From: Branchiostoma lanceolatum
Lineage: Eukaryota > Chordata > Leptocardii > Amphioxiformes > Branchiostomatidae
Direction of reading: 5' to 3'
Length of the DNA stretch: 64,000 bases
Assembly (NCBI RefSeq): GCF_035083965.1
Contig: NC_089723.1
Span: 35,080,193-35,144,192 of the forward strand
A program made the position numbers and the translations under genes. The notes beneath the pieces are model-generated. The model saw only the letters and a list, made by a program, of their open reading frames with translations, searched no databases and was not told where the DNA came from. Positions 41,451 to 54,821 of the stretch are shown here, piece by piece (the first letter of the stretch is position 1; each line of letters begins with the position of its first letter).

Positions 41451-43129
41451 TATCGTATCGACCGTGCTCTGAATGTTACGTCAACCGTTCAATCTGCAAA
41501 ACTATACAGCCAGAGGGACGTAAATTTGCCGCTGATTGCGGACGCTAATTTCATTCAATAATTCACGACAGACGAACGGCTCCCGAGGCACGGAATCAAC
41601 TGATCATTATTCAATATGGGGGTGAAATTCACACGCACGGACTTCGATTCTAGAGAATTTGGGTTCTCGTTTCTCCTGTATTCGTTATTGTACGACCTCG
41701 TATTTGCACCTGCAGCTTGAATCATGGAGAATGTTCACTCAGGGTCTTGTTACAAACCCAGCCTGTAGCTGCGGGTGTCGATATATGAAACGGTTACTCA
41801 TCATCTATTACACTGCCCTACACTTGCCAGCGCTCAGTTATCTTTAATTAGAAGTAAGCTTTCTGCGATTTTCGAACACGCTGTCAATTTATGATAAATA
41901 CCCAAGCTGACAACTTTAAATCATGATACACAAAACTACATTATAGCAACGAAAGATATTAGGTATATGTGTCCCTTTTTCCTTTGGGTGGGGGTTTGGA
42001 CTTATGAAAAGATTACACTTGAACTGTATTTTTTTATTTATTATTATTCAAATGTTTGAATCTTTTGTTAAATATATCATTTCCAATACCGTACAAGTAG
42101 CGGCGGGGGTATGAACGGCATATAACCTGAGTCCTTCGCCATTTTGTCTTGTCCATTTATTTATGTATGATGCTTTGTGAAAAATAGTTCTAGAGAAAAA
42201 TATACAAAGATTTATGGTTCGTCTGTTCATCAACAGCAACTCATGTTATCGCGTTATCAACGTGCACAAGATGGGTACTTACTGGCTGTAATAATACAAT
42301 ATGTTGAACATGGTGAATAACATCAACACAGGAAGGAGCGAGCTTTTCTTAATCTCATGCCATATGTGGAGGTCTGTAATAGTATGGGTCGTTTTCCCGC
42401 TTTCCGGGCCGCTTAGCTCCTAACGTGACCACCTGCTCACGTTTCTATGGCCAGACTGATATCATTACATGGATTACGTCCTCTGGGCACCCCAAAACCG
42501 ATGCGAGCGTGCGAAAAAAGGAGGGCAAATAAAGCTGTATTCACTGGTCAGGAAGCTTGAGCAAATAACTGAACACACAAAACATAGTATAACGAACAAT
42601 AAATTCTATATTTTTATTCGGATTCTTTCATGACTTTTTCTTTGATTTTGGGAAAATTCGCTCAATGCTCGAAATGCATTTTTCAGCTTTGTTGTACTGA
42701 TATAGATTGCAAAAAGATACGATAGAAAACAAGGCTTTTAAAGTTATGTTCGGTCGTTTTTTTGCAATATATAGCACATATCTGCTTATTTTACAGCTGC
42801 TGCTTTGTATGATTTGCAGTATGGTCGCAAACTTGTTCTTTTGTAAACGGACGAAAATCGATACACGCGGATACCATCCATAAAATCAAGTAAGTTTGAC
42901 CGAATGTTCAGCAGCGTATGATAACATTTCAAAGTCACCTCGTATAAGATTGCCCCAGAATTCCTGGTCTCTTGTCATAAACCATTGGAGTAATACCCCG
43001 TATCATCATGCGCATCGCGAACAGAAGGTATTATTACATGACATGATGACAGAACGCGATGTCAGGTACAAAGCGGAACCAATTCCTCCCGCTACCGACA
43101 TCGTGCATAATGACACAGGCGACTACCGT
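41451..43129. other. Intergenic
   Basis: No gene recognised. The segment cgatgcgagcgtgcgaaaaaaggagggcaaataaagc (about 42498-42535) recurs at 60340-60420 and 60855-60900 and looks like a retroposon 3' end. Confidence 0.45.
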
Positions 43130-43353
43130 AAGCCCCCTCCCCCCCATTCCACGACCTACACTGAATTTGTGTAACCCTTGACTTCATAATTGGAATATCA
43201 TGCAAGATGTACAAGTATGACTGAAAAGATAACAAAACACACAAAGTGTAAAACGATTTGTTTTTTATGTGTGAAATTCGTTGAGCGCTCCGTCAAATTT
43301 CATATCGCAGCGCAATCGCAGCAATGTCGCCGTCCCAGTGGAATGGGGGTCTA
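43130..43353 (-). mobile_element. MITE, conserved-core group, copy d
   Basis: Termini CCCCCCATTCCACG and CAGTGGAATGGGGGT. The minus-strand core (gtgtaacccttgacttcataat ... gaaattcgttgagcgctccgtcaaa on the plus strand) matches the group. Confidence 0.7.
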
Positions 43354-43507
43354 ACGACGGATATTACGCAAAATCGTTCAGACTCAGATTGATATCGCCA
43401 CGCTAATGTAAATCGTTTACGCCAATGCTGTTATGCTATAATCTTGAGACCATCAACGAAACAAGCGCACATGAAAGGCACATAATATCACATATCTTTA
43501 AAACTAT

Positions 43508-43755
43508 CTATCGTTACCATACAGATATTGATAAATGTTCTAATCGATAGAAACATAATGCATACACTCACACCCTTTCATCTTTAGATTTGATATAAAG
43601 AACTCAAGATTATTGATCGATTGACGTTATCTATCGTTACCATACGAATATTGATAAATTTTCTAATCGATAGAAACATAATGCATACACTCACCCCCTT
43701 TCATCTTTAGATATGGTGTAAAGAACTCAACATTATTGATCGATTGACGTGATTT
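43508..43755. repeat. Tandem duplication, 123-bp unit
   Basis: Two adjacent copies with few differences start at ctatcgttaccata (43508 and 43631) and end at gatcgattgacgt. Confidence 0.9.
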
Positions 43756-44474
43756 GCTTCCGTTTCCACAGAACTTAGACAGTTAGAGGTAGTACAATAT
43801 AACACAGTCTGATGGCAATCCGGTTTCTGATGAATCATGTATTATCATATCAGAGCTGTGCTCGTATATAACTGTAAACTTAATTCCGAAATGAACAAGC
43901 GAAGTGTGGCACCGTGGTGCGATAGCGCAACAAAATGAATATAGTTACTCATCGTTGGTGACAAATGGCTTCCTAGGTTCTTACCACATGCATTCTGTGT
44001 TTTATCGTAATGTCGGATTTTTGTTTTTAAATCAAGGCCTTCTTTTTGTAGCATAGCAACCTAGACAGGAAGAAAACATTGACAACACGAGGACAAAACT
44101 ATTTCTTCATACGCAGACCACATACAAGTGGTGTACAGTACAATATGAGCTTAGGCAGTTTCGTCAAACACTCGAGTATACGGTAAAGCTTTCAACAAGG
44201 TAACCAACAAAAATACATATGGCCATCTTCAGTCAAATATTGACCGTGGTAAAATCCTAGTTGATATCAGCCCTACCAAGGACCTTATATATAATGTCCT
44301 TGGCCCTACAGCTTCGGCTATTAATTGCTGAACATTACTATAAGAAAATACGACAACCAACAAAAAAGGCTGCAAGAAACTAGTCCGTCCAGTGCGATAT
44401 ATAGGTCATAAACACAGGTATGTGAAGTGGGATTTGAGGTATGGCAAGGATGCGTTCAAATTACCACAAATGGC
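43756..44474. other. Intergenic, 3' flank of TMEM74 gene
   Basis: No gene, repeat or clear poly(A) signal recognised. Confidence 0.4.
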
Positions 44475-45131
44475 TCATTCTGTCCTTTCCTGATACTGTA
44501 TTTGTGTTTCTGTGGTGGTGTAAATCGGAGACGGCATCCCGATTTGGACACCGGCCTCTTCATTCGAAGCCAACATCTCGTTATCCACGAGACTTTGCGT
44601 GGTTTCCCGAGAACGAGAAGTCCGGGACATCTCGAATCGTTGCAAACTCCCATACCCCCTTGATGATGACGTCCCCGTACAATTGTCTGTCCCTGTCGTC
44701 GCGTTATACAACTGGTTCAGTTCTCCTATGCAGATCGCATAGAGGAGCACCACTGACAACGAGATCCCCCCCAACGTCAAGAAAATGATCCCGGCCATCA
44801 CGCAGTTGTCAAGGTGCTGACGTAAGATGACGTATTTAGTCTCGATCTTTTCGATCTCCCTGGCGGGCTGGGTGTCGGGGTCCACCGTCGGCTCCCGCGG
44901 GATCGTCCAGGCTACCGCCACGAGCACGATCCCGAGGACGAGAAAACAGAGGGAGAGGATGAACCCGGAGTCCACGGGATCCCGTTTGGCGCCAGTTCTT
45001 CCCAAGCACGTCCTCTCTCCCAGCATTTGTCGCTGCACTAGCGTACTGTCGCCGTCAGGGGGCGCTGCACCATCGGATGTTCTGCGCGATTCGCCATCAT
45101 CGTTGTTGACGGTTACGTCAACTGGCGCCAT
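44475..45131 (-). CDS. TMEM74: TMEM74-family two-pass membrane protein
   Basis: Single-exon gene of 218 aa. Vertebrate TMEM74 is an endosomal/lysosomal protein that promotes autophagy. A polar Ser/Asp-rich N-terminus (1-50) precedes TM1 (about 56-77, ILSLCFLVLGIVLVAVAW). Then comes the family signature: IPREPTVDPDT, AREIEKIE and HLDNCVMAG. TM2 is about 111-134 (IIFLTLGGISLSVVLLYAIC), followed by C-I-G-E-L and a Ser/Thr-rich cytosolic tail to 218. The PRE-x-x-VDP-x-T...ARE loop and the HLDxC-x-x-AG entry to TM2 match TMEM74/TMEM74B as remembered. The start at 45131 has A at -3 and G at +4 (AAATGG). A C-terminal tail longer than the vertebrate one is an oddity. Whether it is the TMEM74 or TMEM74B orthologue cannot be told. 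Confidence 0.88.
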   Translation of the reverse strand: MAPVDVTVNNDDGESRRTSDGAAPPDGDSTLVQRQMLGERTCLGRTGAKRDPVDSGFILSLCFLVLGIVLVAVAWTIPREPTVDPDTQPAREIEKIETKYVILRQHLDNCVMAGIIFLTLGGISLSVVLLYAICIGELNQLYNATTGTDNCTGTSSSRGYGSLQRFEMSRTSRSRETTQSLVDNEMLASNEEAGVQIGMPSPIYTTTETQIQYQERTE

Positions 45132-46927
45132 TTCTGTTTTGTTTTCGGTGTTTTTCAGATGTCGTCGTTGTCGGTGAAATGGTTGGATCTATTTTGTTGA
45201 CCTTCCATCGGCATTCACTGTCCTTGCCAAGCAGATGTGCTCACTGGGAGGGGAAATAAGAAATCTCGGTCAATATACGAGACAGATAAAAACCATGGTG
45301 ATTAGCAGTGATGAAATAACCGTCTTACGGTATATTACAATTTGTTTCATATACTATTCCTGCAACTGCACTAGAATGTACCTACATCTACTAACATAAT
45401 TCCACCTGGGTACATAATTCCGCCACCCTGAAAACATACATTCAAACAGGTCTCCAGCCAAATGCCCCACAGTACTATAAAGCACTCCATTATATCTAAA
45501 CTGTGCATACCTGGCGGGTGCTGCACTAGAGATCTCTCAAACCCACTGTTTCTCAAAGTGGAGGATTTATGTAACTCGGTGAATTGATGTTACTGGAGGT
45601 TAAACGTGCAACAAGCCCACAGTCTGCGGGCAGCCTGTAGCCTCTACGCACCAGTGGAGGACTGGTCCCACGAAGCTATCGCAAGCTGTTACAGTCGGAT
45701 GTGGATTTTCAATATGATCTTGATAAGAGGCACAAATATCCTATTTCTGCTTGGTACTTTTCTTTCACATAAAAGAAATATATTTTTTAAGCAGATTTCG
45801 AGCAGGATGCTCAATAAGTAAGCTGAAATATGCATATAACGTTATAGAGCGTCCTGAAGACACGCGTGTCTGGATGCTCTTCCCCAAGTCCTATTTTTAC
45901 CGACTATGTGCTATGGAAGTTAGGGAAGAGTATAACCATACGGCGCTAGAATAGCCAGACGGAGGTCATAGATAACAGTAAACCCCCGAACCATGAACGA
46001 TCCATGGCATGCAACGTTAGACATCCTCAAAGTTCTTACCAACCATATATATAATGTGCTAACGAAGTCAAGAGAAGAGTAGAACCGCGACGCTAGAATA
46101 ATAATAGCCAGACGGAGGTATAGTACATACATACCAGTGAACCATCTAACCACGGAACGATCAATGCCATGTAACGTTAGACCATCCTGAAGACTCAAAG
46201 TCCTATTCTTACCAGAGTAGAACCATACGACGCTAGATCATAGCCAGACGGATGTCGTACATACAAACATAACAGTAAACCACCGAACCATGCAGCGCTC
46301 AATACCATGTAAAAACACTAACCCGCTTCATCAATAAACAATTAGTACTGACCTTACAGTATAGTAGGGCGTCCAGTTCTGACATTGCGCAGTAAAGCAT
46401 AACAGGAATAGGAGATGGTCTCTTTCAATCTAGACAACCTCTTGATAATTAATCTACGTAAGGTGTAAGTTACGTAAGCCCAGAAGCTGATGACTTCAGC
46501 GGCAACAACGCATAGTCCCTAAAAAACTGTAACCAACAGCTACTTCTAAGGTAAAAGGTACGGTATACCTATCACCACACAGGTGTTAGGCCATTCATAA
46601 CTTACTATTCCCCTCTTAACCATTCGCAAACAGGTTTAGAAAGAACAGACATCGATAAAATTGTACCTACGCTTCACAGGGTCATTATACACGTCACATC
46701 TTGTAGTGGAGTGTGGCGGGGCTGTGTTTTTAAATAGGATTCTAGTGCCGAGAAAAATCTATAAAAGGGCCGGAGTGCTTTAATTTATGGGTTTACCGTT
46801 TACAGGTTTATGAATTTGTTTTGATGCCAGCTTGAGACGCGATATGAATCTATTTGAAATGAAATCTATTCCCAGTACAATATCACTTATGACAAAACGA
46901 AACTGGAATACCCCACAGTTCTTATTA
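45132..46927. other. Intergenic with diverged local repeats
   Basis: 5' flank of TMEM74. From about 45930 to 46315 there are three diverged copies of a block with gacgctaga, atagccagacggaggt, acagtaaaccaccgaaccatg and catgnaacgttag. No gene is seen. Confidence 0.5.
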
Positions 46928-47106
46928 GTTTCTACCAGACTAACTACGCCGGCTAGTCTAGGACAGTATTTGACAGGGTTTCATTTGCAGGCTTCTACGT
47001 GGGCGAAATGTGATCTTCACCATGGTCTGAGTCTACTGGCTAATTATTCCTTTTTTTCTGACGAATTCTACGATCCATACGCCCGTAGGAAGGCCTTGTG
47101 GAGGTA
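46928..47106 (+). repeat. Dispersed repeat family R copy
   Basis: It runs from ttctaccagactaactacgccggcta to acgcccgtaggaaggccttgtggagg. Confidence 0.65.
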
Positions 47107-48596
47107 AGTTCTTATATCTGTAATGACGTGAAACACGGACCTGACTTCAGGCGGCCTGATCCGTGAGTGAAAAGGTTGAAACGGCAGCTGGCGAGAAAAT
47201 CGATATAAACGCGGATGTGTCAATCACGTGACTCACATTACACACGCGACAGTTCTTATTTAGGGCTGGTCCGTTAAAAGCTGGACAAATAGCAGACAAG
47301 AATTGTGATAAAATGTCAACATATTTGACTAATAAAAACATAAAGATGGTTGCCAAGAATAATGGTCAAAATATTTGACTAGTAAAATGTCAAAATATGT
47401 TCTAGCTAAAAGACGTCGAAATATTTCACAAATGAAAATGGTAAAATGTTTGACTACTACAAAATGGCAAAATATTTGCCAATTCTAACTGGCTTCAGTG
47501 TCCAGACGCTGTAGCTCTTGCTTAAAAGTGGTTATACTATTCAATACACTATGTATGCGAACTACATTGCATATGTCTTGCTGCATGAGCCAACTGTTCT
47601 TCCAGGTAGGATCAGGTAGAATGAAGAGTTGGTTAAAAGCGACATCTATGGATTTCTACGCTAACTGCAGAAGATCTGCACCACAGGAGACATGGTCCAA
47701 TTTAGAGAATATTCCCGATTTTCTAATAATCAATCTTCCACATCGCTCCTACTTTCGCCATATTCTCCTATAGTCCAATTCTACAATTATTCTAGGCTCA
47801 GATTGAAACAATTTGACAGAACATGGAATCTAGAAATTCTTTTCACAGCCAATATCTCTAACCGTAAGATCTGGACGCAGTTGTTCAATCGTTCTAACTT
47901 GTGGATATTTGCAGAAGGGGTCGATTGGCTAGAGTCACATGATACTGACTCAGTGGACTTCTGACCTATGACGTCAGTGTCACAGTACTACAGTTCACGA
48001 CAGTCGAGTACCCACAACCGGGCCCTCCAGTTTCTTACACAGACTGCTGACTTTCCACAGGTAACAGGTGTATACATATCGTGAGTGAAAGCAAAGGAAA
48101 CTGTTCCGCTGTGTGTTTGTGTAGTTTGACTACCTTGTGTGACTTCTGCTCCAGATTTTGCTAACAACACTGTTCTGTAAAGCTGTACATGGAACTTTCC
48201 CATTTTCGAACAAGCGTTGGACTTTGTTATATATTTTTGTTTGGTAAACTGTACAAATGTTGCTGCTAAATAGGTTTTGGCTTTATTTTGACAAATTTGT
48301 ATACACTTTCTTATCATATATGTTTTTGTCTCACAGACGTGCGGTTAGGATTATTTATGATCAGTCCGTTTGTGTACAGTTTTTAGAATATCTCATGGGG
48401 GACAACAACTTTGAATTTATTTTAAAAGATTGGATGTATTCATCGGAGATGTTTGAACTGTTCGAAGGATTTCCGTACGCGTGTTGCTACAAAAATCTTA
48501 AAAACGAAAAAAGGAACTTATTGTGAGTCATTCAACTAATAACGTAAGAGCAGACTAATAACATTTATGTTTTGACGACATGGACAGATTTCTACG
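47107..48596. other. Intergenic, 5' flank of the LITAF cluster
   Basis: Short degenerate AT-rich repeats (gtcaaaatatttgactagtaaaat) lie at about 47320-47480. An open stretch at 48340-48525 follows an acceptor-like tctcacag and could be an untranslated or unrelated exon; no family is recognised. Confidence 0.4.
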
Positions 48597-50102
48597 ATGG
48601 CCCAGACTGCCTCAGTACCCTATCCTGTGGCCGCTTCTACCGTCACCCAGGTCACAGTCTTCTCACAAGGTAGTTCAGGTAATATGTGTTACTGAAGTTT
48701 ATGTGGCTTTCTTATAGTATTATTAACTTGCAATTGCTACTTAGAGGTACGCAGACTGAAAACTGAAAAAAATATTAGGTTTAGAGCTAGCGGTTTGTGA
48801 CACTGACGCTCCATGTACTTGGATCTCTGTAGCTATACTTTCTATATGGCAACAAGGCCGCGATAATCGCTCTGACTTCTGTCATTATATTGTTTTGTAC
48901 TTGAATATGTTATGTTTATTATAGATTTCTGCATCTTAATAGTTACTTATTAATTTTTTCTTTATCATTTACTTATGCATGTATTTTGTATGTTATTAAT
49001 AGGGAAGTCTAGAAAAGAAATAAAGAAAAGCAGTTCCCATGCCAGTTTGTTTTTCTCTCCTTCCCAGACGCTCAGGTGAACAGCCCTCCCGTCCCCCCGA
49101 ACCTCCCGGTGTCCGGTCCGGAGGAGGAGTTTGGCGATGCCCCAGTGGTGATGATGTGCCCACACTGCCGCATCAGGATAGTGACGTCACTCAAATTCGT
49201 CAGGGGTCCCATGGTCTATGCGACCTCCATGTTCCTTCTTTTGTCCATGTAAGCAGTCTTTATATTTATGAATGCAAAAAAACAACAACTACGATTCCAT
49301 ATCGTCACGTCGCCTGTATTCTGCACCTCCCAGGAATGATGTGTTATAAGTGTGCATTTCAAAGTTGACATATCTTTTTGTGGTTAATGTTACGTCAAGC
49401 TCTGTCCCAAGTCCCTGTCACACATTCAAGACCTTTCCAAGACTTTGCTCCCGACCTTTCTCCAGCCAAGGTTGGCGGTGAGTTGGGAGTAGCCTGAAAT
49501 CTGTCCGATTTAGCTCCAGTTCATTCCTATGATGGCATCGGAGAAGAACATGACTTTCCCGAGTTTGATTTGTCAAATCTCCCCGGTCTAGTACGAAGTA
49601 ACTATTATTCCAATGTACAATCCGTTGATAGACAATGCATTTTCTCCCTTTAAGATTTTATAGCGTTACTTATAGAATGTTCATGTATATTGATTCACGG
49701 TAAGAGTTCGTATGTTTGTATGCCTGTGTGATTTATCTACTACTAACTATTGTTTTTTATTATGTACTTTTGCAGCAAGGTTGGCCCCTTATAATAGCTA
49801 ATATAAGGCCAAACAAATAAATAGATTGTAGGCCACCTCCCCAACCAACTTCCAAACACAGATGATTATTAAAGGCCCATCCATAATCTGGAAAATGTCG
49901 GAAGACCATGATCGGCTATATATATATGTGCGGCAGGGGCTTTACACGATGTAATATTTTACTATTATGTTTCCTTGCTTTCAGAATCCCGTGGGTCCTG
50001 TGTGGTTGCTTCATCCCGCTCTGTCTCCGCTCCATGAAGGACGTGGAGCACAGCTGTCCGAACTGCGGCAGTCACCTTGGCACCTACAAACGGCTGAAAT
50101 AA
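48597..50102 (+). CDS. LITAF: LITAF-domain protein 1, 3 exons
   Basis: Coding exons are 48597-48669 (or 48678), 49068-49248 and 49985-50102. Intron phases 1 and 2; junctions are GT-AG; 123 aa. LITAF/SIMPLE-type proteins bind the cytosolic face of late endosomes and lysosomes through a zinc-stabilised membrane hairpin and affect sorting of membrane proteins. A Pro-rich N-terminus (PPVPPNLP) leads to the LITAF domain: first zinc pair CPHC (55-58), a hydrophobic hairpin split by the second intron (about 72-99), KDVEHSCPNC (second pair 109-112) and the canonical end HLGTYKRLK. The whole family signature C-x2-C ... H-x-C-P-x-C-x3-L-G-x-Y is intact. It has no PPxY motif, unlike the next gene. The start ATG has A at -3 and G at +4; the ATG at 48580 is out of frame. 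AATAAA lies at 50588-50593. Confidence 0.93.
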
Positions 50103-51667
50103 GGGACCATTGTCTAAACCCCTACTCACTCATCTATGTACCGTGTACATGGCCATATAAAACCATCTATGCCTTACAAACAATCGTATAGAACAGGATG
50201 TTGCGCTTGTGCTTATTGTAAAAACCATAGGGCGATATGTAAATGTGTAATAAGCAAAAGATAAAATCAGTTGAATTCATAAATGCTATGTGTATGAAGA
50301 ACCACGCTGCAAATTGTACTCTGTTGTTTATAAGAGTAAATTAGCGTGACAATAAGAACTAATGTATGAATAAGAAATATAGTCTTAGAAATGTAAACTA
50401 ATAAAAGAAGAGAATTTACAAACAATTCTCATCCATAGTATAAACCTTAAACTTATCTTTGTCTTAATCCTCGTATCTCCAGTTTGTTTGACCAGTTACG
50501 TGTCAAAACAATACAATTTGTCTTTCCTTGTAGCGTCTGTGAAATATATTTCTGTATCAATCGAATGTCATGCCTTATATATATTGAAATAAATGAAGAA
50601 TTGTGTATTAAACAGTATCAAACTTTATCATCTCATCTCATTATACCTTAGCCTAAATATCTGACCGCCGGGGCACCACAGAAGATCAGGCAACAGGTTT
50701 TCTCCACCCTTCTCGGTTTTCTGTACTTATTGGTATTTCACTTCCTGGTGTAATGCCGGCCCATTATCTGATATCGCCCTCCCATATTTTCCGTTGCCTA
50801 CCACTATAATTTCCTTCCTGGGCGGTTCATTGCATAATAGTTTTGACTTGTCTGGATGACTGTGGTCGTATTACACTTTATCTGTGATCATATCTAGAAG
50901 TACGTCCACTTGACAATGAGTCACTCTCTCAGCAAAAGCCACACGTAGGAAGAAAGCCGTGTCCATAGCATTAAAGTAGCGCCCACCTTTCACCACCATG
51001 GCAACTCTACAATGTTTACTGTGGCGCACCGACGATGTTTTCTTAACCCGTTCACAGGTGGAAATTATTAACAGAAAGACCAGAAAGCTCTCCGCTCTTC
51101 GAATCTGTGGAAATTTCCAACGATATGTAGGTAAATAAAAACGTACATAAGCTTGTATGCTAAACCTTAAGTCATTGAAGACGACAACGACAACTTCTAC
51201 GACCAACGCGTTTTTTTTTTTAAAATTGCCAGTTTGTATGAGTTGTGTATTTTTCATAAAACTGCCCATGATTGGATTTCGTTGACATTATAATGTTGTT
51301 ATTTGTTGACGGACCCTACAGCTAGCCAGTCACGGGTTCCTTAGTCAGAGGCCTATGTGTAACAAGGGTTAGGATCAAAGTGACGTACTGCTCTTTGTGG
51401 CAGCAGGCGGACATTTTGGCCGTAAAACTTACCACAAAGGTCCTCTTAGTATTCTTAAGGTAAGACATTTTCGTAGTCCAAGTACTGGATCGTAGTGCGT
51501 TAGTTGTCTCTTTGCCTAGTCAACGCACGTATCTGCGAACATTACAAAATGTTACGTCAAAGTCTCGAATCTTAGATCCTAACTTTTGAGCCTCCTGTTT
51601 TCAAGTTGTGGTTATGTAATGCATTAAATTCATATTTTTTCTAGCCACGTTTTCATCCTTACAAACC
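50103..51667. other. 3' UTR of LITAF 1 and spacer
   Basis: The first 490 bp are probably 3' UTR up to AATAAA 50588-50593. The rest shows no gene. The minus-strand ORF 50871-51269 has no family resemblance. Confidence 0.5.
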
Positions 51668-53065
51668 ATGGCGGATGTTCCACCACCCTACTCTCCGTAC
51701 CCCACCAAGGAAGGTCTTGTCGACCCCTCTCCCCCCGTCCAGGCGTACACATACCCGCAACGTGAGTCGTGTTATAGATCATAATAACAGTTTGTCAAAT
51801 ACACATTTTTGTACAAAAAAGAACAAAAAAAATACACACACTCAATTTCTTCGAATTGCAGTGTCTAAAAAAATGCAAATTATGTACCTGAAGGGCTGTA
51901 TTCTTGAAACAAGATGACTTGACTTGGACTTGAAAATCCAGTTGTGTTGTGCCCAATATATACAGAGATGATGACAACATAACGGCCAGTATGTACATTA
52001 ATTACAGGTAGTGGCATATCATTAAAGTTACTGTCTAGTTTTCTTTTTTATTGTTAGTACTGTTTACCTAAAATAATAGTTCACTTGATTGTCTAATCAA
52101 AGTCGTAAGTAAAAAGGGGAATATAATGCATTTTTCCTTTTTATTTTGAACTCCAAATTCTGGTTCAGAAATCTTATTTGTCTCGAACTTGTAGTAAACC
52201 TTTCATTCATATCAGCGGCTGCACAGACCATCGTGATGACCAGTACCGTCCAGCAGCCCTTGATCAAGATCAACCCCGCCAGTTTCCCGGTGGAGCCGGT
52301 ACAGCTACAGTGTCCGCACTGCAACGCCACCGTCCGCACGGAGACGCAGATGGTCATCGGGGCCGTCACCTGGCTGGTGTTCTTCCTACTCATCGTTATG
52401 CTGTAAGTACACGTTTTTATAACATGTGTATGATGTATCTTTATGCTGAACAATATCATACAAAATCACATGCTGTAAGTGAATGTTTTGATAACAGGTG
52501 TCAAAGATATCACTATTATAAAAAAATCACGTGACGTGTTTAAGTTATTGTTATGAAAAACGAACGAACAACAAGCCATCCAACATAATGAGAAGATAGC
52601 CATGTACGGTCTTGAACTACTTATGCCACCTAGATGTACTCTAAGCTGACAAGGAAAGCCCTCTTAGGTCTTAGGCTAGCTTCCAGTCATATATCTTTAA
52701 ATGATTCAATAGAATGAACCACAAAAACGTTATTCTTGAATTTTCACAATGAATCATAAGTTTACCTGAAATACATGTACCTGAAATATAAGTAGGAAAA
52801 ATCAGGACAAGTGTTGTCAAAGTATCAACATATCGTCACGTGTACCAAGGAGGTTTAAAATCACATTGCGTGTACCAATACAAGACTTCTTGGTTTACTC
52901 AACAAACTCTTTCCAAAGTCATCAACCTAACAACGTTTTCTTCCTTCCAGAGTCGGCTTCCTCGGGCTCTGCTTCGTGCCGTTCTTTGTGGACTCCACCA
53001 AGGACGTGCGGCACACCTGTCCGAACTGCAAGAACCACCTGGGAACTTATCATAGAATGGGATAA
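51668..53065 (+). CDS. LITAF: LITAF-domain protein 2, 3 exons
   Basis: Coding exons are 51668-51761, 52216-52402 and 52951-53065. Phases 1 and 2 are as in the neighbour; 131 aa. The N-terminus MADVPPPYSPYP carries a PPxY motif (PPPY) that in LITAF proteins binds WW domains of NEDD4-family ubiquitin ligases; P-S/T-A-P-type ESCRT motifs were not seen. The LITAF domain has CPHC (64-67), a hydrophobic hairpin about 77-107 (GAVTWLVFFLLIVML and GFLGLCFVPFFV), KDVRHTCPNC (second pair 117 and 120) and the end HLGTYHRMG. All zinc ligands are present. The ATG lies in ACCATGG, a strong context. AATAAA is at 53569-53574. This is the most canonical of the three genes. Confidence 0.94.
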
Positions 53066-53574
53066 ACAAGCAAACAAAAAACAAACAAAGAAAGAAGCAA
53101 ACAAACAAACAAACAAACACTTGAAAGTCCATCTCTGTTGGTAGAAGTAATTTTGTATCAAAGTTAAGCTGCAATTTCCAACAAAAGAAAAGCATAGAAA
53201 AATTTGGGTAAGTCAAATTTCTTGTTTTGGAAAAAAAACAAAACAAGATACACACAAATAGCACATGCCGCCTTGTATGTAGCTGGTTAGCTGACTGTGT
53301 GAATGGAAGTGATGGATAAGTACAGAATTCTCTTTCTGTAGTGTTTCAATGTCATAGTTTACAACAGGAAGTTCGAGCATGAATCTCATTGCTCCAGGCA
53401 TAATGGCAATTTGCACCCTTCTTTTCGACAAACGTCCTTCTTTTGGAGAATGATTTTAACGACTTAGAGAATTATTTTATGTATGTGAATGTTAGTGAAA
53501 TACTATACTGTAAATATTCTTGATAGGGCATATGGCGATCAGTCCACTGTAATTGAATTTTGAATAGGAATAAA

Positions 53575-54692
53575 GAGAGTTTAATGTTTTCAACGATATT
53601 TTATGCTGTCTTTCTTCTCACTAGGATGTCAATTAAACTGAATCGACTGACAATCACACCATTGGACACGATTGGAAAATGTCCTCTTCACTTAAAATCT
53701 GATTAGAATTGCTATGAAGTCGCCATTGTGCCACATTAAACTGAAACACAAACAGATGACGTAAAAGTTAGCTGCAAAGGAACAACTCCATTCCTGCAAC
53801 TCTGTGACATGTCGGTAGGTGTCTCTTATTCAACAACATGAGACAATATTGGTTAGACAACCCTTGTTTAACCTGTCTGACAAGTCTACTGTTAACGTGA
53901 TCCCAAAAAACGATTGCGAAACGACTGCAAGCTTATAAACATTGCCAGACCCTACGTGACCAAAAAGGCGATTCGAGGAAGCTGTCAGCCAAACATAACA
54001 TATTCCAAAGCAGGTGAGTAAAGTTTATATCTTTTCAGCATGTGATATGGTGTAATCTGCCCTGCTATGGGTATGAATACAATGGTGATATCAATAAGGA
54101 CGGGTTAAGTGTAGTTTTGCACAGAGTGGCCCTACGTTTTTTTGCAAGAGCGGGGTATGCCGGAAATTTGACAGGGTTCCCCTTTTTTCATTGTGACTGT
54201 CTGTTTACTATACAGTACTACTGTGAATGACAGACAAGTAGTCGATTTTTTCTGTACTTTTGAAGTAAAGGAAAGTAAGACGAAAGGATCCCACAATGGG
54301 TATTCCCTTATGAAACTGTCGTAACGTCATCACTTACCAAGGATCACATCTACATGAGTCATCAACACAGTGACTCGCACTGTTGCGACACTTTGCAATG
54401 TACAGTCCCAACACACGAGTTAAACATAACACATAGCACCACTAAAAAGATAGACAACTCGACGGATTTTAAGTAAAAATATTTTCGTCCACTCTATCCA
54501 GATGGTATAACTTTTGGTGTGAATTCTGTACATAATTATATTCGTTTAGTCAAAGCAGTCCTTTTTCCTGATGTCAATAATTCTTTACAGTATTTAGAAT
54601 CATGTAGTATCATGTTAGTATTCACTCTTAGTCTCTGTAAGTATCTTCAACATGTCAAATGCTATATTGTCTTTTAATTCTTACGTTACCGA
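53575..54692. other. Spacer between LITAF genes 2 and 3
   Basis: No gene recognised. AT-rich unique sequence. Confidence 0.45.
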
Positions 54693-54743
54693 CATGGGAA
54701 ATGGAGATATACATGTAGTTTTGGGCATGTCTGTATGTATGTA

Positions 54744-54821
<78 letters not shown>

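Noticed and set aside
48257-48526. 89-aa ORF just upstream of LITAF 1
   Set aside because: No family resemblance, AT-rich codons, and out of context as a LITAF N-terminus; at best an untranslated or unrelated exon.
50871-51269. 132-aa minus-strand ORF between LITAF genes
   Set aside because: No recognised motif; begins and ends in AT-rich spacer.
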